Positions 1-6,052 of a stretch of 7,001 nucleotides of DNA are shown here, piece by piece. A model generated the notes under the pieces. That model saw nothing but the letters and a program-made list of their open reading frames with translations. It had not been told where the DNA came from and made no database searches. Source of the stretch: Oscillospiraceae bacterium (GTDB taxonomy: Bacteria; Bacillota; Clostridia; Christensenellales; Aristaeellaceae). The position numbers and the translations under genes are program-made. Each line of letters begins with the position of its first letter. Position 1 is the first letter of the stretch. Location: contig JAISBH010000299.1 of assembly GCA_031266295.1 (NCBI GenBank), positions 1-7,001 on the forward strand. The letters run 5' to 3'.

Positions 1-26
1 TTATAAGAAATTACCACTTGCAACAG

Positions 27-55
27 AACCTATACTGCAGCGCTCGCATATGTTG
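27..55 (+). promoter_or_regulatory. Candidate sigma-K-type promoter of the first collagen-like gene
   Basis: AACC at 27-30 fits the short sigma-K -35 element (mACm). After a 16-base spacer comes CATATGTTG at 47-55, which fits the -10 pattern CATAnnnTa except for its last base. The start of transcription would fall around 62, giving a leader of about 50 bases before the ATG at 116. Sigma-K control would suit a late mother-cell gene for a spore-surface protein. The elements are short and the Bacillus consensus may not hold in this organism, so this is only a suggestion. Confidence 0.3.
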
Positions 56-77
56 TGTGTGTACCGGACATGATACG

Positions 78-91
78 CGGGCTTCAGCCCG
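78..91 (+). other. Small GC hairpin in the leader of the first collagen-like gene
   Basis: CGGGC (78-82) and GCCCG (87-91) form a perfect 5-bp stem with a TTCA loop. It lies 11 bases upstream of the ribosome binding site AAGGAG (103-108). It could stabilise the mRNA 5' end or tune access to the ribosome binding site. A stem this short can also arise by chance. Confidence 0.3.
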
Positions 92-115
92 ACGCTTCTA
101 ATAAGGAGACTTACT

Positions 116-1993
116 ATGAACCCTAACACTAATCAATGGGCGTTTACCCAAGGCAACGTGAGTGCTCTGCCGTTCACGACCGGATCGATCGACCCCTCCG
201 CTCCGGCTCTGGCCCAAGTCGGCGGACGTATCGGCGGATGCCTGACACAATCCGGTTTTACCCCCGTCCAGAGCGGCGTAAATAGGTTTGGCGGCGCGGG
301 TTTTACGCAGTCCACGCAGCAACCGTTCAACTGGCAGCCTACCAACTGGCAGCCGTTTACCGTCCAGGCCAGCGCGCCTGCAGCGGCGGCTCCCGTATCC
401 AGCGGATTCAAGCCCGTGGCCGCGCAGACGGCTACAGCTGCCAGCGCCCCGTTAAAGTTTGTAGCCAACCCCGCGCCGATCCCAGCCCCCGTCGCGTACG
501 CGCCCGCCGCAGCCAGCGTCGAAGCGCCCGCCGCCGTCGCGTATCAGGCTGTTCAGCCCGTTCAGGCGGTTACCCAACCCTATGAAATAGCCAGCGCGGC
601 CGCCGAGGCCCAAATCCCGGAGGAACAACGCGGCGAGTGCGGATCATGGGTATGGGCACAGGGCTGCAGAGGCCCCAAGGGTGATACCGGGCCGATCGGA
701 GCCACCGGAGACATCGGCCCAGCTGGCCCGCAAGGTTTACCTGGCGAAACTGGCCCCGCCGGTCAGCCAGGCCCCGCCGGTTCGAAGGGCCGTGACGGCC
801 AACCAGGCCCGAAGGGCGCAACCGGCGCGACCGGTGCAACCGGCGCGACTGGCGCGACTGGTTTAACCGGCGCGACTGGCGCGACTGGTTTAACTGGCGC
901 AACTGGCGCGACTGGTTTAACCGGCGCAACTGGCGCTACCGGCGCGACTGGCGCTACCGGCCCGCAAGGCCCCGCCGGTCCGCAGGGCTATGACGGCTAC
1001 CCAGGGCCGCAAGGCCCCATAGGCCCCACAGGTCCCCAAGGCCCCAAAGGTGAGAGAGGAGAACCTGGAGTGTGTAATTGTGACGATCCCCGTCCCCCGC
1101 GTCCTTGTCCCCCCTGCCCCCCGACGCCTCCGCCGCATCCACTGCCGCCGAAGGATAAATGCTGCTGCACGGATTGCGACAAATGGATACAAATGGATAA
1201 TGAAGATGATGATTGCCGCTACCCATGTGACGACAACGACTGCTGCCCGGATTATTGCCCGGTGTTCGGCATAGCTGGCACAATATTATCAAGGCCGCAA
1301 ACGATCGCAAAAGAGGGTTCCATTGACATTAAGAATCTTGCTTCATATGGATTCAATCTGCCGATGAACCGCGACAAGAGTAAGTTTCTTGTAAAGAAAT
1401 CAGGCTTCTACGCGATAGGATACTATATTGAGGCTTGTTTCGAAGTAGTAGACATCCAAAAAAATGTGTCCGTTCAGATCTATGTCGACCGCTGCAACAA
1501 GGGTTTAAATGATCTAACTCCAACCGACGAGTACAACGAATGGATACCCGGCGGCGCATTAAGTGGCTCGTGCACCGGTGCCTATGACAATAATCATCGG
1601 TATATCTGGGCTGTGCGTTCCCAGTATCTTAACAAGGGAGACTGGATCAAACTGCAGCTTGCTAATACTAGCGACACCCCTGTGAATGTTAAAGTCAATC
1701 TTGCGGGATTTGCCGCTATTCGCCTGATGCCGTGCAACTGCATCCCTCCGGGAGGCCTGCCTGCCATTGACCTGAAATCAGCGTCGCTCTCCTCGCTTTT
1801 GTTTGGACCGTATGGGCTTGATTTGCCCATAAATCTTAACCCTTTCCAGAGCATGGTAGGAAACTTGCTAAGCGGCCCGATCGCGGCAGTCCTTCCCACT
1901 CTGCTGAAGGATTCGCTCCCGGATGTCCTGCAGAGTTATCTGGGCCAGGAAGCGGAAACGTATGAAGGTGAACAGGGAGAGTGCCTGGACTAA
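116..1993 (+). CDS. BclA-like collagen-repeat protein with Pro/Cys hinge and jelly-roll-like C-terminal domain
   Basis: Probable structural filament protein of the spore surface, 625 aa. The start is fixed by AAGGAG at 103-108, seven bases before the ATG. Residues 1-182 are rich in Ala, Pro and Gln with repeated NWQP (72-80); there is no signal peptide, as expected for a protein assembled from the mother-cell cytoplasm. Residues 183-320 are 46 unbroken Gly-X-Y triplets, including 16 in a row of GAT/GLT type. Residues 320-381 form a hinge with 13 cysteines and polyproline. Residues 383-540 resemble the TNF/C1q-like trimerising domain of BclA proteins, with beta-strand patterns such as SGFYAIGYYIEA. 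Residues 543-625 are an extra tail with hydrophobic, possibly helical stretches. Threonine-rich triplets suggest O-glycosylation, by analogy with BclA. The C-terminal domain is more AT-rich than the head. The collagen call is certain; the spore-surface role is inferred. Confidence 0.9.
   Translation: MNPNTNQWAFTQGNVSALPFTTGSIDPSAPALAQVGGRIGGCLTQSGFTPVQSGVNRFGGAGFTQSTQQPFNWQPTNWQPFTVQASAPAAAAPVSSGFKPVAAQTATAASAPLKFVANPAPIPAPVAYAPAAASVEAPAAVAYQAVQPVQAVTQPYEIASAAAEAQIPEEQRGECGSWVWAQGCRGPKGDTGPIGATGDIGPAGPQGLPGETGPAGQPGPAGSKGRDGQPGPKGATGATGATGATGATGLTGATGATGLTGATGATGLTGATGATGATGATGPQGPAGPQGYDGYPGPQGPIGPTGPQGPKGERGEPGVCNCDDPRPPRPCPPCPPTPPPHPLPPKDKCCCTDCDKWIQMDNEDDDCRYPCDDNDCCPDYCPVFGIAGTILSRPQTIAKEGSIDIKNLASYGFNLPMNRDKSKFLVKKSGFYAIGYYIEACFEVVDIQKNVSVQIYVDRCNKGLNDLTPTDEYNEWIPGGALSGSCTGAYDNNHRYIWAVRSQYLNKGDWIKLQLANTSDTPVNVKVNLAGFAAIRLMPCNCIPPGGLPAIDLKSASLSSLLFGPYGLDLPINLNPFQSMVGNLLSGPIAAVLPTLLKDSLPDVLQSYLGQEAETYEGEQGECLD
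815..958 (+). repeat. In-frame 9-bp/27-bp tandem repeats encoding GAT/GLT collagen triplets
   Basis: Sixteen consecutive 9-bp units encode Gly-Ala-Thr or Gly-Leu-Thr. Within them, 842-922 is three near-identical copies of a 27-bp unit encoding GATGATGLT, with differences almost only at third codon positions. All units are multiples of three, so slippage or unequal recombination would change filament length without breaking the frame. Length variation of this kind is well known in Bacillus bclA. Confidence 0.9.
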
Positions 1994-1998
1994 TCAAT

Positions 1999-2011
1999 CG
2001 CTGATCCAGCG
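1999..2011 (+). other. Short stem-loop just after the first collagen gene's stop
   Basis: CGCTG (1999-2003) and CAGCG (2007-2011) can pair around a 3-base loop, five bases after the TAA at 1991-1993. There is no T-tract, so it is not an intrinsic terminator by itself. The following stretch to about 2090 holds only degenerate repeats such as GCGAATGAT (twice) and GACGCAC (twice), and no gene that I can support. Confidence 0.25.
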
Positions 2012-2114
2012 CTGACGCACTAAAGCAAACAGCGCACGCAAGCCGATGACGCACAAACGCGAATGATGCACGAAGGCGAATGATCTCGACAAAAGAAGGC
2101 GTGCACAAAAGCAA

Positions 2115-2144
2115 CCCCCGCGTCGGCCACTTCCGGCGCGGGGG
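2115..2144. terminator. Strong GC hairpin between the collagen genes, possible terminator
   Basis: CCCCCGCG (2115-2122) pairs perfectly with CGCGGGGG (2137-2144). A T-G wobble and three further pairs extend it to a 12-bp stem with a 6-base loop (2127-2132). It lies about 120 bases after the stop of the first collagen-like gene, so it is the best candidate for that transcript's 3' end. There is no T-run downstream on the plus strand. The T-rich flank (TTGCTTTTG) is on the minus-strand side. It may be a transcript-end stabiliser or factor-assisted terminator rather than a classical one. Confidence 0.5.
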
Positions 2145-2160
2145 CTCGACGCTCAAGCCT

Positions 2161-2182
2161 ATTCATGAGCCGACTCATGAAT
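2161..2182. promoter_or_regulatory. Perfect 9-bp inverted repeat upstream of the second collagen gene
   Basis: ATTCATGAG (2161-2169) and CTCATGAAT (2174-2182) are exact reverse complements separated by CCGA. The site is 69 bases upstream of the next ATG, ahead of a weak promoter candidate. The AT-rich dyad in GC-rich surroundings is what an operator for a dimeric regulator (mother-cell factors such as SpoIIID or GerE are possibilities, not matches) could look like. It could also act as an RNA hairpin. Confidence 0.4.
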
Positions 2183-2189
2183 CCAACAT

Positions 2190-2218
2190 GGATATTAACT
2201 AGCGGCGCGCCGTAATAC
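2190..2218 (+). promoter_or_regulatory. Weak sigma-E-like promoter candidate for the second collagen gene
   Basis: GGATATT at 2190-2196 resembles the sigma-E -35 element. A 14-base spacer is followed by CGTAATAC at 2211-2218, which agrees with the sigma-E -10 consensus at only about half its positions. The spacing is right and the location is suitable, but the -10 match is poor. No better promoter was seen in this gap. The GC-rich stretch 2201-2225 is itself an imperfect inverted repeat (AGCGGCGCG against CGCGCGCT). Confidence 0.18.
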
Positions 2219-2250
2219 GCGCGCTGCTGTTTGAATATAGGAGCGCGATT

Positions 2251-3315
2251 ATGAACTCATACAATACTCAACCCTACGGCCAGTATTCGTCGCTTTGGCC
2301 GTACGCGCCGCAGACAGGCTCGCCGCGCGGCAGCGGCTATGATCCATCCGGGTTCGGCTTCATGCAGGAACAGGCGAAGCAATACTGGGCGAAGGAATTC
2401 GAGGCGATGTCCAAGCGCAGCGGCGCCTATGCACAGATGCTGTGCAAGTGCGTGCAAGCCGCGCCACCGTATCCGCCGCCATGCCCACCACCACGTCCGC
2501 TGCCATATCCGCCGCCTGCACCACCTGTAACGCAGCCGATATTCGTTATGCCATGGCCGATCCATTCTCCAATGCAACCCATGCCGATGCCGCCATTCTT
2601 TAGGCCTTGTTCAGACGCGAAGTGGCCCTGCCGCAAGTGCTGCCCAAGCTCCACGGGCGCGACAGGCCCCACAGGCCCCACAGGCTCGGTGGGTCCGACA
2701 GGCCCGATGGGTCCGGCTGGCCAGAACGGCAGGGACGGTGTTGACGGGATAGATGGCATAGACGGAATCGACGGCCTCCCCGGCCCGATGGGTCCGACAG
2801 GCGTGGACGGCCAGACCGGACCAGCCGGACCAGCCGGGCCAACCGGTCCAATAGGCCCTATGGGTCCGATGGGTCCAAGCGGTCTGCCTGGCGCGGACTG
2901 CATCACGACGTTCTTTGACGGCGTGCTCCCGCTCAACGTGCTGCCCGCTATGATAGAAGACGACGACCCGTGGCCGGTAGAATTTGATCCCGCCAGCCGC
3001 AAGGACGGCATCCAGCTTGATCCTTCCAATCACGTGCTGACGGTCTCGTCAGGCGGATACTATCTACTCAACTGGATCGGCGACGTATCCAACGTGAACA
3101 CCCAGGGATCAAGGCTCAAACTATATATCAATGGTGCTCCCGCCAACGGTATCGAGCTTGACAAGCCAGGTAACGGCATACTGGAAGGTCAACACATCGT
3201 ATATCTCAACGCAGGCGACGAGGTGCAATTCCAGTTCGACGGAACTCCAGGAACCGGCAATTTTTCCCTTGATTCACTGTTTATCGATGTAAGCCAACTG
3301 AATTCTTGGCAATGA
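2251..3315 (+). CDS. Collagen-repeat protein with Pro/Cys-rich head and jelly-roll-like C-terminal domain
   Basis: Probable second spore-surface collagen-like protein, 354 aa. AGGAG at 2239-2243, seven bases before the ATG, sets the start. Residues 1-70 are Tyr/Gln/Gly-rich and then partly helical (QEQAKQYWAKEFEAMSKR). Residues 71-118 are polyproline and methionine-rich. Cysteines at 65, 67, 78, 120, 127, 130 and 131 cluster before the collagen part. Residues 136-216 are 27 unbroken Gly-X-Y triplets, including a run of GVD and GID triplets, giving an acidic middle unlike the Thr-rich tract of the upstream gene. Residues 217-354 look like a compact beta-sandwich of BclA C-terminal type (SSGGYYLLNWIGDV, LKLYINGAP, LNAGDEVQFQ). 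There is no signal peptide. The protein ends right after this domain, as BclA does. The function is inferred from architecture. Confidence 0.88.
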   Translation: MNSYNTQPYGQYSSLWPYAPQTGSPRGSGYDPSGFGFMQEQAKQYWAKEFEAMSKRSGAYAQMLCKCVQAAPPYPPPCPPPRPLPYPPPAPPVTQPIFVMPWPIHSPMQPMPMPPFFRPCSDAKWPCRKCCPSSTGATGPTGPTGSVGPTGPMGPAGQNGRDGVDGIDGIDGIDGLPGPMGPTGVDGQTGPAGPAGPTGPIGPMGPMGPSGLPGADCITTFFDGVLPLNVLPAMIEDDDPWPVEFDPASRKDGIQLDPSNHVLTVSSGGYYLLNWIGDVSNVNTQGSRLKLYINGAPANGIELDKPGNGILEGQHIVYLNAGDEVQFQFDGTPGTGNFSLDSLFIDVSQLNSWQ

Positions 3316-3321
3316 ATTACC

Positions 3322-3333
3322 CCGCTTCGGCGG
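3322..3333 (+). other. C(UUCG)G tetraloop hairpin after the second collagen gene
   Basis: CCGC-TTCG-GCGG begins seven bases after the TGA stop. The C(UUCG)G closing pair is an exceptionally stable RNA tetraloop. Together with the larger terminator hairpin just downstream, it probably protects the 3' end of the transcript. Confidence 0.4.
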
Positions 3334-3336
3334 TGC

Positions 3337-3376
3337 GCGCCTCCGGTCTTATGATCGGAGGCGCTTGTTTGGTTTT
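3337..3376 (+). terminator. Intrinsic terminator of the second collagen gene
   Basis: GCGCCTCCG (3337-3345) pairs with CGGAGGCGC (3356-3364). A G-T wobble and two inner pairs extend it to a 12-bp stem with a TTAT loop (3349-3352). The tail TTGTTTGGTTTT (3365-3376) is T-rich. It sits 21 bases after the stop codon and between two convergent genes. The hairpin may also slow minus-strand transcription leaving the CotH gene, although that side lacks a T-run. Confidence 0.85.
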
Positions 3377-3397
3377 ATCCTTGGGTTAACATGGCTG

Positions 3398-5278
3398 CTA
3401 GCTATCACCGCCGCTATTATTCGATACGCCGTACGCGCTGTCAGGTTCACCGCGAGTTGGCATCCTGAACCCTCCGCGAGCGTTGACGAAACCTCGCGAA
3501 TTGGAACCCATCGCCGTTATATCAACGGCGGCCGCGCTTACGAACCCTTCATATCCGGACGCGGTCTGCGCCTCGGTCGTCGAGGCAATGGCTCCGTGAA
3601 TCTGCGCTAACACGCTCTGCGCGCGAAGCAGGCAGTATTCCTTGAGCGCAGCCTGTCCGGCGAGGAACTCATCATAGGTGCAGAACGACGTCGGATCATT
3701 CTCCACGTAAGGCGAAATCAGCGCGATGGTATGGTCGTACAGCGTCCCGAACTCGCCGCTGTCAAAGAAGGATTCTATCAGATTCAGGTACGCGGCATGG
3801 TACATTTCAATATATGTTTCATCCGACTCTATCCAATCCCACATCGGGCGCGAGCCGCTGGAACCGCTCAACAGTGAATCGATCGGGGTATTAACGGACG
3901 AGGTCGCGGTGTCGACCACCGCCGTTGTTACCGTGCCCGCGTTCCCTTGCGCCGCCGGATCTCCCTGCGCGTTCCGGCTTAATATGCCGCCGCCCATCCC
4001 GCCCATCCCGCCGAACGCGAGATTGTAATCCCATGGAATCATGGAGAGCTGGCCGTCCTTTTCGTACAGATAGTAGTTGTGCACCATGTTGCCCGTGTAA
4101 CTGTCGGAGTTGACGGTGAAGTTGTGCGCAGCGAAGTAATTGAGGACCTTGGTAATATCGACTGTCTTTTCCAGATCAATCCGCTCGTTGAGATTCTTCA
4201 GCGACGCTATCAACCGCGACTCGTCGGCCGAAGCGGCGTTGAATGCCGCGTTATCGAATATCGCCGAGTAACTGGCAGGATCGTCGTCCGTGTATACCAG
4301 CGACGTCGCGCTGCCGCCGCCTCGCCCGAATCCCCCAAACCCTCCAAGCCCTTCCCAGCCGCCACCGAACTGCGCGCGGTCTTGCTGTGGGTTTTCCTCG
4401 CCGCCGGGTTGCTGCGCCGCGCCCGGCATAGTTCCTTCGCCTTGCGGCATTGCGCCGCCCGGGAAACCCTCGGGCATACCTTCGGGGGGCGTCCTCTGCC
4501 CTGCTCCGCCGAAGTTCCCGAAATTCTCAAAATCCTCAAAGCTCCCGAAATTCTCAAAATCCATATCATCAGGAAACTCGAATGTTCCTGTAAACTCCGG
4601 ACGCTGAACACGATCCTGACCGCCGCCGTCCTGCCCCTGCATTCCCTGATTCATGTCCATGGAATCCGGCTTGTATATCTGGCCGTAGTTCGCGCCGTAT
4701 ACACGATTGGCGAAGGATTCCTCAATCCCCTCGACCGCGAGATACAATCCCCAGTCTTCGCCGTTAACGGTTATATATATGAAGCTGCACAGCGGGGCAT
4801 CCGCACCGGCGGCCGCCATCAACTTGTAGCTGACAAAGTCCTTCATATACGTATTGTCCTGCGCGACGTTGTTCAGCGCGAGTTTGTCCAGCCCTAAGTA
4901 GGTGCGCCCCGTTACGTAATGATCGAATTCTACCTTGAAGCTGCAGCGGTCGGAATCCGACATGGCGATCGTTGATAACGACGAGTTGCCCTTCGGGCGG
5001 ATGCCAACATTGCTTACCTTGCGTCCGTCGATAACGACGGTCACAGGTATGTATTCTTCGGCGCGCACATTGGCCAGCATATTTGACCAGCTGCCGTCGT
5101 TCACGACGATATCAATCGTGTGCACCTTATCGTTAGAGAACAGCGACGCTGCGTAAGGCATATCCGCGCGCGCCACGGTTATTCCGAGCGATTCTCCTGC
5201 GTAGAACAGACATGTCGTCACGAGCATCAACGCTGTGATTACCAGACAAATCGCGGTCGTGTACTTGCTTTTGGACAT
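3398..5278 (-). CDS. Membrane-anchored CotH-family (spore-coat-type) protein kinase
   Basis: Atypical protein kinase-like protein of the CotH family, 626 aa. The minus-strand AAAGGAG (5287-5293) lies eight bases before the ATG. Residues 6-28 form a hydrophobic signal anchor, so the rest should face outside. It has a cysteine (LVTTC) but no proper lipobox. Residues 50-205 hold the N-terminal kinase part: GIRPKGNSS (92-100), SFKVEFD (113-119), LGLDKLALNN (128-137) and LYLAVEGIEE (178-187). Residues about 207-326 are a low-complexity Gly/Phe/Pro/Gln insertion. The domain resumes at 328; NSDSYTGNMVHNYYLY (390-405) and IPWDYNLAF (414-422) contain the aspartates (392, 417) expected to act in catalysis and metal binding. 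Bacillus CotH phosphorylates coat proteins and has no membrane anchor, so this relative probably acts on envelope or secreted substrates. It is the last gene of the VTC/DUF4956 operon, 53 bases after its neighbour. Confidence 0.88.
   Translation of the reverse strand: MSKSKYTTAICLVITALMLVTTCLFYAGESLGITVARADMPYAASLFSNDKVHTIDIVVNDGSWSNMLANVRAEEYIPVTVVIDGRKVSNVGIRPKGNSSLSTIAMSDSDRCSFKVEFDHYVTGRTYLGLDKLALNNVAQDNTYMKDFVSYKLMAAAGADAPLCSFIYITVNGEDWGLYLAVEGIEESFANRVYGANYGQIYKPDSMDMNQGMQGQDGGGQDRVQRPEFTGTFEFPDDMDFENFGSFEDFENFGNFGGAGQRTPPEGMPEGFPGGAMPQGEGTMPGAAQQPGGEENPQQDRAQFGGGWEGLGGFGGFGRGGGSATSLVYTDDDPASYSAIFDNAAFNAASADESRLIASLKNLNERIDLEKTVDITKVLNYFAAHNFTVNSDSYTGNMVHNYYLYEKDGQLSMIPWDYNLAFGGMGGMGGGILSRNAQGDPAAQGNAGTVTTAVVDTATSSVNTPIDSLLSGSSGSRPMWDWIESDETYIEMYHAAYLNLIESFFDSGEFGTLYDHTIALISPYVENDPTSFCTYDEFLAGQAALKEYCLLRAQSVLAQIHGAIASTTEAQTASGYEGFVSAAAVDITAMGSNSRGFVNARGGFRMPTRGEPDSAYGVSNNSGGDS
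4301..4645 (-). other. Low-complexity Gly/Phe/Pro-rich insertion in the CotH-like kinase
   Basis: Codons for residues 212-326 encode about 115 residues of Gly, Phe, Pro, Gln, Met and acidic residues, lying between the N-terminal and catalytic halves of the kinase. It includes FENFG twice, PEGMPEG, and a terminal run of GFGGFGRGGG type. Similar Gly-rich spacers occur in other clostridial CotH proteins, from general family knowledge. It is probably a disordered linker and need not affect catalysis. Its substitution-rich codons remain in frame. Confidence 0.75.
4516..4562 (-). repeat. Two copies of a 20-bp direct repeat encoding FENFG-type motifs
   Basis: The same 20 bases occur at 4516-4535 and 4543-4562, a 27-bp period. 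They encode the two FENFG motifs around residues 241-255 of the CotH-like protein. The period is a multiple of three, so copy-number change would keep the frame. It is evidence that the insertion grows by duplication. Confidence 0.75.
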
Positions 5279-5331
5279 ATATCAAGCTCCTTTCACGCGT
5301 TCGTTTCGGCTCATTCTCATATCGTCCTATA

Positions 5332-6003
5332 TCATCCCATATAGTCGCCGTTGTAGCTGACCAACACCGCGCTGCGTACGCCCTGCTGGCGGGACAGTTC
5401 GTTCACAAACGCCGTGCTCGGGGACTTCAGGCGTATCTCGTAGTGCAGCTCAATCTCATCGGCGGTTACGGTCTTGCTTTTTACAACGGCTTTATGAACT
5501 TGTGCGGTCAGGCTCTCGCGCACTGTGTCCTCCGACTGTTCGTCGGCGCAGCGAATGACGACGATATATGGATCGTCATGTGGCTTTTTGTTTACGAACA
5601 GCACCATGACCAACCCTATGATCACGCTGCCGAACACCGCCAGCGGTATCATCCCTGCCGCGAGAACGATGCCCACCGCGATCGACCAGAACAGGAACGC
5701 GATGTCAAGCGGCTCCTTTATCGCCGTTCGGAATCGGACAATCGACAGCGCGCCGACCATGCCAAGCGACAGCACTACATTGCTCGTTACCGCGAGAATG
5801 ACCAGCGTGGATATCATCGTGAGCGCGATAAGCGTCACGCCGAAGCTGGCAGAGTACATCACGCCCTTGAACGTCTTCTTGTAGACCAGGAATATGAACG
5901 AGCCTAAGCAGAACGCCAGCGTCATCCCGAGAACCATGTCAAGAATCGTCACTGACATCACGTTTTCCAGAAAACTTGACTTGAAAATATCATTGAATGT
6001 CAT
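5332..6003 (-). CDS. DUF4956 family polytopic membrane protein
   Basis: Membrane protein of the DUF4956 family, 223 aa, a typical length; its biochemical role is unknown. I recognise the family from the start MTFNDIFKSSFLE and the conserved core SLGMVGALSIVRFRTAIKEP (79-98). Hydrophobic segments lie at about 17-41, 50-73, 76-90 and 99-137 (probably two helices). A soluble C-terminal domain follows at 138-223, with a beta-alpha pattern (PYIVVIRC, EIELHYEIRL, VRSAVLVSYNG). A GAGGG motif (6010-6014) six bases before the ATG is a moderate ribosome binding site. It lies 49 bases after the VTC gene and 53 before the CotH gene. In many bacteria this family is encoded beside VTC-domain and CotH proteins, so it probably is the membrane partner joining the cytosolic and external parts. 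Confidence 0.88.
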   Translation of the reverse strand: MTFNDIFKSSFLENVMSVTILDMVLGMTLAFCLGSFIFLVYKKTFKGVMYSASFGVTLIALTMISTLVILAVTSNVVLSLGMVGALSIVRFRTAIKEPLDIAFLFWSIAVGIVLAAGMIPLAVFGSVIIGLVMVLFVNKKPHDDPYIVVIRCADEQSEDTVRESLTAQVHKAVVKSKTVTADEIELHYEIRLKSPSTAFVNELSRQQGVRSAVLVSYNGDYMG

Positions 6004-6029
6004 CTTTAACCCTCACTTATGTTTTTTTA

Positions 6030-6051
6030 ATCAACCTTTAACCGACCTTTA
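6030..6051 (-). repeat. 11-bp imperfect tandem repeat in the VTC/DUF4956 gap
   Basis: ATCAACCTTTA (6030-6040) and ACCGACCTTTA (6041-6051) match at 9 of 11 positions, and a partial third copy runs into the end of the VTC gene. On the transcribed strand this gives repeated TAAAGGT, followed by an A-run. It may be a by-product of low-complexity spacer sequence. The AAAGG motifs could also hold ribosomes near the DUF4956 start. Confidence 0.35.
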
Positions 6052-6052
6052 G

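Noticed and set aside
842..922. 27-bp repeats resembling a CRISPR array
   Set aside because: There are no spacers. The units are directly adjacent, multiples of nine and in frame with collagen triplets.
2427..3033. Minus-strand frames of 140 and 200 codons opposite the second collagen gene
   Set aside because: Their Gly/Pro/Ile-rich products are mirror images of the Gly-X-Y codon pattern, not independent genes.
3365..3610. Plus-strand 81-codon frame after the second collagen gene
   Set aside because: It begins inside the terminator T-tract region and overlaps the 3' end of the CotH gene in antisense, without its own ribosome binding site.
4079..4897. Long plus-strand open frame of 272 codons opposite the CotH gene
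   Set aside because: It is antisense to a well-supported kinase gene, its product is Arg/Pro-rich with no family features, and it has no convincing ribosome binding site. GC-rich genes commonly leave such open antisense frames.
5207..5218. Lipoprotein signal at the CotH-like N-terminus (LVTTC)
   Set aside because: The residue before Cys is Thr, which does not fit the lipobox, so a plain signal anchor is preferred.
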